The notes under the pieces: generated by a model
Told to the model about the DNA's origin: nothing
The model's database searches: none
The model's input: only the letters and a program-made list of their open reading frames with translations
Position numbers and translations under genes: made by a program
Part shown: positions 58,016-64,000 of the stretch, piece by piece
Layout: each line of letters opens with the position of its first letter
How positions within the stretch are numbered: the first letter of the stretch is position 1
Assembly: GCA_038030265.1 (NCBI GenBank)
Contig: CM075943.1
Coordinates: forward strand, 13,516,001 to 13,580,000
From: Corythucha ciliata
Taxonomy: Eukaryota > Arthropoda > Insecta > Hemiptera > Tingidae
Reading direction: 5' to 3'
Length of the DNA stretch: 64,000 nt

Positions 58016-60239
58016 CTGAGAAAAAATGTGGAGCTTATGGACTTCAAATCATCGTGAGACAAACATAATGTACCTCCTCACACAAAGCAATTTATGCTTG
58101 TGCGCAGGTAATTAAAATGAAGACAATTTTTTGTTTTCAAAAAGCCACTTTCCTGTGTTTTGAAATTCCGCCACTACTTTTTACTGCCACGCCTTTTACT
58201 GAGCGTGAAATTCGCTATTTAAAGATGTTTGATTTTGCTAAATGTTATACAAAAAATTCAGTTGACTTCTTAAAATGTTGGAGTCCCATTTTTCTACCTT
58301 TGCGGTCATAAGTAAAGCCGGCTAAACATCAATAAATCAACACCCACCCAAAAAAACAAATTTTCCTGCTTTAGACTTTAGACAAAAACTGGGATGAATC
58401 GGGTGACGAAAATGAACAAAGAGTTAGGTAACATTTTATTTATTTCACTAGGTCCCGGTAAAAAATTGTCAATAAAACGTAAAAACAAATTAAACGATAT
58501 AAAATATATTTCCCTTATCGTGAGCCCTGTCGGTGCTGCTATCAAGAAGACATAGTGGCAGATTCATGAAACTCCGAGGCTTATCCCTTAGCAATAATGC
58601 AATGCACGCTATGCAATAATTATTAGCAACTGGCAAATTAATGTTTTAATGACTTTTTTGAGCGTATAAAGACTCGTGTCACGATTTCAAGTTATCGGCG
58701 TCTTTCTATGGTATGATTCCGTGAGTTACTAATGGATCGAAATATCGTTACTGGAAAGGCAAAGTATCGTAAGCGCCAATTTTCGTCAATTTGAGTTTTT
58801 GTGTTTTTTAGATTCTATGGCACGTACATGTACATAAAACAACAACAAAATAAGCCAAAATTGGGTTAAAACTATTTTTTTTTTAGCTTTGAAACTTGGA
58901 CGGGAAAACGTAAGCGCCATCAAAAACATCGTATCCACCCTCTCAGCCAAACGTAAACGACATGAGACTCCCGCTTGGGATCGTATGCGCCAAAATTACT
59001 GTCGCTTACGATTAATTTCGTGGCGTTTACAATTTCCCTCAAAAATGACGTTTTATCGTTTTTCGATATGAAACAGCTTTCTCTTGGTGCTGTGACGTCA
59101 GAGCTTCAGAAGAAGATAGTGAGGGCCTTGAGTTGCGATCAAAAAAACGCCAGGTTCATGCGTACCTCAGCCAAAACGCATACTTTTTGTGGTCGTTCTG
59201 GCCAGAGGTACCATGTTTTTCATCCTTATTTCCCCGTTAGGTGTATTTTGGTCTTATTTTCTGTGTTAGTCGTGGCTTCCATGTCCTCAAGAGGCAAGAA
59301 CCACCTCAATCCACCTCACGTACCTATGTTTTTGTCCAACGTCCAAATACTTCGCTCATTCATTTTATGCTCATCTGTCCAATCATTCTGGGGCGTGATG
59401 AGTCTTTTTGTTTAGTGCTTCTTTGTGGTTAGAGTCTACAGTTGATCCAGAGGGGGCGTGCGCCCACCTATTGGACATTCCAGTTAGTCGAAAACACTGA
59501 AAACTTTGACTGATTTGATGAATTGATTTGGTGATCCAAAAATGGCCTGTTGCCTTCAAGACAGAATAATGTCTTCAAAGTTTATTAGCTCAAAGATTCG
59601 AAATGTCTGTACAAATAAAGTTTACAGCCGTGCTGTTAAGCTCTAAAATTTAAGACCTCTGGCCCCAAAAAAAACATTTTGACCCAAGAAATGGTTACAA
59701 TTCACGGCTTTCTCCCCCATTGAACTCGAATTTCACGAATTATTGTCACTTGCGCAACCAAATTGCTCATTAAAAAAGTCGATTAAGTGTATCAGCACGT
59801 AAGAACCTAATTTCGAGCGGTCGACACCCCTTGAAAAAAGTCAACTTCATGGGTTTCACACGTTCAAAATCAAAACTTCCGGACATTCGTTCATTTTGAA
59901 GAGAAATTTCGTGTGTCTAACTTTAAAAAAACGGAGAGAGAAAGCTGTCTTAAGAAAATGCTGCAACTGTGTGGTTGTTGCTGATGGTGGCGTGTGCAGT
60001 GCCGTCGAGAGAAAATCCGGGCCCGGGAGGGCCTTCGAAGTCGGGCCCTCTCAAATACAGACAAAAATCTGAACGCGCGTTATATGCACTATTAATGTGA
60101 TTTTCATGCTATGTATACGGTGCAGCCATGTACTATGCAGCTGATGACAACTATACTCAATAATTAAGATAAATTTGAATTTGAGAACTGAGTGCTTTGA
60201 GAACTTGTCAGTCACAGGATTGATTCAATCAATTATTTG

Positions 60240-61450
60240 ATCTGCAAAATTTACCTCCAGGAACTCCGTGAAATGGCGTTTTCTCGACTTTCGTAGCGTA
60301 TTTATCTTCAGAAAAGCGGATTTTGGGCTTCTTCAATTTTAGCTGCGAATGGTCTCACTTTATATTTTAATCAATCTTAGCTGTGTTCTATTAGCGCATC
60401 TTCTATAGTTTTCAGTTGTGAGATGGCACTCTTCCTCAATTTCGGCCGTGAATTATTGCTTTTTCTCATGTTTAGCCTCAAAATATAGCAATTTTTCCCA
60501 ATTCCACCACACGAATGATCGACTTTTCCAAAAAGTCCGCGAAGGGACGTTTGTTCACTTTTAGCCATGAATTAGTCACATTTTAGTCGCGAATTACAGT
60601 ACTTTTACAGTAATTTAACATCAAATTGGCTTTTTCCTCACATTTTAACTGACCACGACTTAAATTAACACAGAAGGCTCAAAGCGTGCAAAAACCTGTA
60701 GCCATAGGAGCCTACATTGTCAGTCTTTCCTCGTTGAGGTGCGTCAAAAACGAACCTGTTTCAGCTGCTCGCCGTGCCATGCCTATACTAACCGTCGTAA
60801 TTTGAGCCATCGTACTAACAACATCAATTATAGTACTATTTTTCTCCACGAATCAGCGCTTTTCCTTTATTTTAGCCGCGTATCATAAAGCTTTTTCTCA
60901 ATGATAGGCACAAATTCTCAATATTTTCAGCGAAATACCGATTTTACCACACTCAGCAATGAACTAGCGCTTCTGAGTTATCTCCTGAAATGAGGCAATT
61001 ATGGTTTCGTAAATTTTATCCGTGAATGTTCGCAATTCAATCAGAATCAGACTGAGATTAAGCGCCTTTTTTAACTTTCGTCCTCAGATTAGCACTAAAA
61101 TTGTCACTTGAATTGTGGGAATTCGCACTTTTTTTCACTTCATCGTTGAATTAGCAAGATTTCCCCATTTCAGTATCAACATTTTCTGCATTTTTGTCAT
61201 GAGTTGACACTTTTTCTCAATTTTAGAAACAGATTATAGGGCTTTGTCTTCATTTCAGCCGTCAATGAGTCAATTGGCCCACATTATCTCAATATTTTGA
61301 TGTGATGTTTTTTCATAATTGTAGCTGTGGATTAACGATGTTTCCCCCTTTTTTTGGTTAATTCGCGTGTTCTCTCAATAAACCTCAATATTAGAGCTTT
61401 TCTCCCTACGGTTTCAGCGTTTTTTTTTTTTTTTTTTCTATTTCACCCGT
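60240..61450 (+). repeat. Type A array inside the 4.8-kb element
   Basis: Diverged CAATTTTAGC and GAATTAGCGC units, including a T run at 61421-61438. It is fully contained between the long terminal repeats, a second case of a type A array inside a transposon-like unit. Confidence 0.65.
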
Positions 61451-61504
61451 GGAAAAAGCTATTTTTGCCTGCTATAACTGGCATAAGAGTAGCACCGGCT
61501 ATTG

Positions 61505-61570
61505 CAGTGATTCTCAATCTGAGGGGGCGCGCCCTCCTACGGCAAATTCGATTTCTAGGGGGGAGGAAGC
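61505..61570 (+). mobile_element. Solo hAT (Charlie-like) left end
   Basis: CAGTGATTCTCAATCT fits the CAGNGNTTCTCAANC terminus common in hAT-Charlie elements, and GAGGGGGCGCGCCCTCC follows. A similar GAGGGGGCGTGCGCCC lies near 59451. No opposite end with a matching duplication was found. Confidence 0.4.
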
Positions 61571-62085
61571 GGGTGTGAACTTGTCTCCATGTCCATTTAT
61601 ACGGTTAAGACACACCATGAAAATATATCGGAAACTTCAGGAACGTCACTCATTTAAAGCTAAAGTTGAGAAATCGTCAATTCGTGATTTCTGGGGGCAA
61701 CTTCATGGCTGAAATCGAGAGAAAAAAAAAAGGGCAAGCCGCATTGGCCAACGTCCCAAAAACTCTCCTCGGCGAGGAACTGACCAACACTCAGCCAATA
61801 CCGAAATGGTACCTAAGTTTCCACCTTTCCTCAAATAAGGTGTACAGTGGCTTCTAAGCGATCAATCAGATGTCAGTTATCATCAATCATTTCGTCGGAG
61901 TTTCTCAAATGCATAATAATCCATCTCGATTGTTGGGACGCGATTATGAATATGGCACTGAGTGAAGTGATGCTGTGTTTTCCTGCTTTGGGTGCATGTC
62001 GTATTAGGAAATTGAATTAATAACAAATAAATTCTTCCCTGTCGTACTAGATTAAAGAGTCCTCATTTTTTAAGTGTCAAAACAT

Positions 62086-62229
62086 ATAGCGTTCCCCATT
62101 TGCACAAAATTTTGCAACGGGGCTATTCATTTCCACCCGTCTTCTCCACTAACATATGATTTAATTCAGTGAAGACGGGTGGAAATGAACTGCCCAAATG
62201 CAGAATTTTGTGCAAATGGGGAACGCTAT
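62086..62229. mobile_element. 144-bp palindromic MITE
   Basis: Almost the whole element is one hairpin: ATAGCGTTCCCCATTTGCAC at the left, its exact inverse at the right, inner stem TTCATTTCCACCCGTCTTC, and loop text AACATATGATTTAATTCAG. TA duplications are likely (TA before GCG and after CGC). It is nested in the 4.8-kb element. Confidence 0.85.
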
Positions 62230-63572
62230 TAATTATGTCTCTTCTTCCACTCTCACTTTTTCTGGACGTCGAATTCATAGTGACTTCTCACAAATTAATT
62301 TTCCCGTTAAATCTTTAAAACCAACCATGGAATGACATTACTGCATTTTTCTAACGCCTTATCTTGTGTTAGAAAAACGCTCGTGTGCACCGAGCCTTAT
62401 AGTGCAGTCAAAAAACTTTTTTATGAAAGGCTCCAAGCGGGTAAAACTCGTCCAGCCCGGAGACTTGGTACAAAAATTTCATAATAAAGTAGAATACTAG
62501 ATCCGACGAGTGCCGAGTTATTGCAGAGAAGGGGAAAATTTTTAAAAATGCCTAAATTTGAGATGTTTGATAGAAACAGAATGGTGGTTTCTGACGTATT
62601 TGTGAATGCTGGTGATTGATTTGGTCGAATGAAAGCAAAGTCAAGTCGATAGAGGGCCAATAATTTCCTCGTCATGTGAATTATAACTTGTTTCTAATGG
62701 ACCCTGAGGGCCCAAATTTCCAGATGGTTCTAGGAACATGTGTTTAGAAAGTTAACTGAATTTACCACTTCTTTCTGTCCATAAAAAACTTGTCGATCTA
62801 TAGTACTAAAAATACTTGTTTTCACCCATAAAGTTGCGACAGTTTTAAATTTGATGAAAATTTCAATGGTAGACCGACGTTACTGTTATTTCTTACGTAT
62901 TTTTCAACGTGGAATCTCACAAATCTCACTATAGTCTTCTTGAGTTGTGACCAAAAGTTCACAATAAAACCTGGTTTTTGGGACTGGAATAGCAAGTACT
63001 ATCTTCTGGCGCTTGAGAAACATGTAAATTCTGGATGAGATCAATGAAACTCATTCTGTCCACGTATTTATACAACAAAAATGCAACCAACGCCAGGTCG
63101 CACCAAGTTGGATTGACAGCTCTTGATGCACGCTAAAATTAGTGACTTTACTGTTGTCATTCTTAGAATAGGGCGTCTAATGCGTTCAATTATGTTTTGT
63201 TTTTATGACTTGCCATAGTCCAATAACAACCAAACGACTATTTGTTTAAATTTTTAAATGAATTTAACCATCCACGGGAAAACATAAGCGACAGTGAGCT
63301 GATTCAGTAAACGTAACCCCCTAAATCGTATCCTCCAAATAACAGAAATTGTTTTCCCATGTTCGATCGTAAGCGACAAAACATGTTTAAAAAGTATCTT
63401 GCTCACGGTAGAAAGTTTTGAAATTATGAAAATAATCAAAATGAATCACTAGGATCACGTACACAAATTTTCAAGAGAATCAGACGACATTAAGTTGTCC
63501 TAAACGAAAAATGCATCTCCTGTAAATTTGGTCAAGTGGCGCTTACGATACTTTGCCTTTCCAGTAACGATA

Positions 63573-64000
63573 TGGTATTACGGGTTGTAGGGTCGTAATG
63601 ATAATTCTTCTTTGGGCTAATATAAAGGTCCGGGTTCCTACTTATGTTGCCTTAAAATAATTATATTCGGTTCAAAACCAGTGAGTTTACCGCTTATACA
63701 GACTACATGACAAAGAAATTGATCAATTTAGCCCAAGCAGTCGAATAAGTGGCTCTGAAATTCCTCCTCGACACTCCTGCTCTTCTCCAAAAAAGTCCAA
63801 TTTTCCATAAAATCTAGGAGAACCAATGTCATGAATTCTCGCTAGTTCAAAGCTCGATAAAGCGAGCTTTCACGTATTTAACAACCAAACTTCTGGCTTT
63901 AGCTCAGTTTCAAAATTTCGGCACATTCAGCAAATAAATTTGACTCTTTCTAAAACCAAATTTCGTTAATAAATCCAGTCTATTACCTTATAATGGTCAC
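63573..64000. other. Window end, nothing recognised
   Basis: AT-rich sequence with reversed type E/F-like words near 63830-63990 (AAAGCTCGATAAAGCGAGC, CAAATTTCG). No gene seen. Confidence 0.4.

Larger units (their letters stand above)
58745..63570. mobile_element. 4.8-kb element with long terminal inverted repeats
   Basis: Both ends begin TCGTTACTGGAAAGGCAAAG and continue as a perfect inverse for over 30 bp through GTATCGTAAGCGCCA. TA flanks both ends (58743-58744, 63571-63572). Subterminal GTAAGCG/CGCTTAC words recur within about 300 bp of each end (58909, 59003, 63285, 63369), like transposase binding sites. ORFs 58889-59415 have no domain I recognise. The superfamily is uncertain. Confidence 0.75.

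Noticed and set aside
58975..59415. 146-codon ORF as a transposase
   Set aside because: No DDE or zinc-finger motif could be seen and it overlaps subterminal repeats of the 4.8-kb element.

Overview
This is an AT-rich eukaryotic nuclear window, most likely from an arthropod and probably an insect. One intron-containing gene of the CD36/scavenger receptor class B family has typical GT-AG introns, the recognisable transposons are invertebrate types (Copia, R1-like and Jockey-like LINEs, hAT, Tc1/mariner, TTAA elements), and the Copia primer site resembles the internal initiator-tRNA site used by Drosophila copia. The exact taxon cannot be read from the sequence. No operons, bacterial genes, rRNA or CRISPR were seen.

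Layout. 1-28 kb is almost wholly non-coding and paved with degenerate short-period repeats of several types (called A to K here). Type A, built on CTCAATTTTAG plus GCGAATTAGCG, is the commonest. Small DNA transposons, a tRNA-derived head at 10.4 kb, a tRNA-Thr-like gene at 18.2 kb and a pair of 270-bp direct repeats at 15.7-16.4 kb are embedded in it. 28.8-36.5 kb is the CD36-like gene on the + strand: nine exons supported by splice sites, frame and family motifs, about 516 codons, with the first coding exon not found. Its 5.3-kb first visible intron holds a GC-rich, broken R1-like LINE on the - strand. 39.0-54.6 kb is one Copia retrotransposon on the - strand with matched 117-bp LTRs and a 5-bp target duplication. 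Three foreign elements have landed in its ORF: a 2.8-kb palindromic element in the RT region, a 0.62-kb pogo-like element in integrase, and a 7.8-kb TTAA-flanked element in protease. The last contains a hAT element filled with minisatellite, a foldback and a perfect hairpin. 55-57.3 kb has two LINE fragments facing opposite ways around a 509-bp palindrome, which itself contains a nested palindromic MITE. 58.7-63.6 kb is a 4.8-kb segment bounded by long terminal inverted repeats, again holding a type A array and a small palindromic MITE.

The main messages are the layered, datable nesting in the Copia element, and direct evidence that at least one type A/E repeat array sits inside a hAT transposon with an intact 8-bp target duplication. 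This suggests a route by which these arrays spread through the genome. The only host protein-coding gene I can support is the CD36-like receptor.
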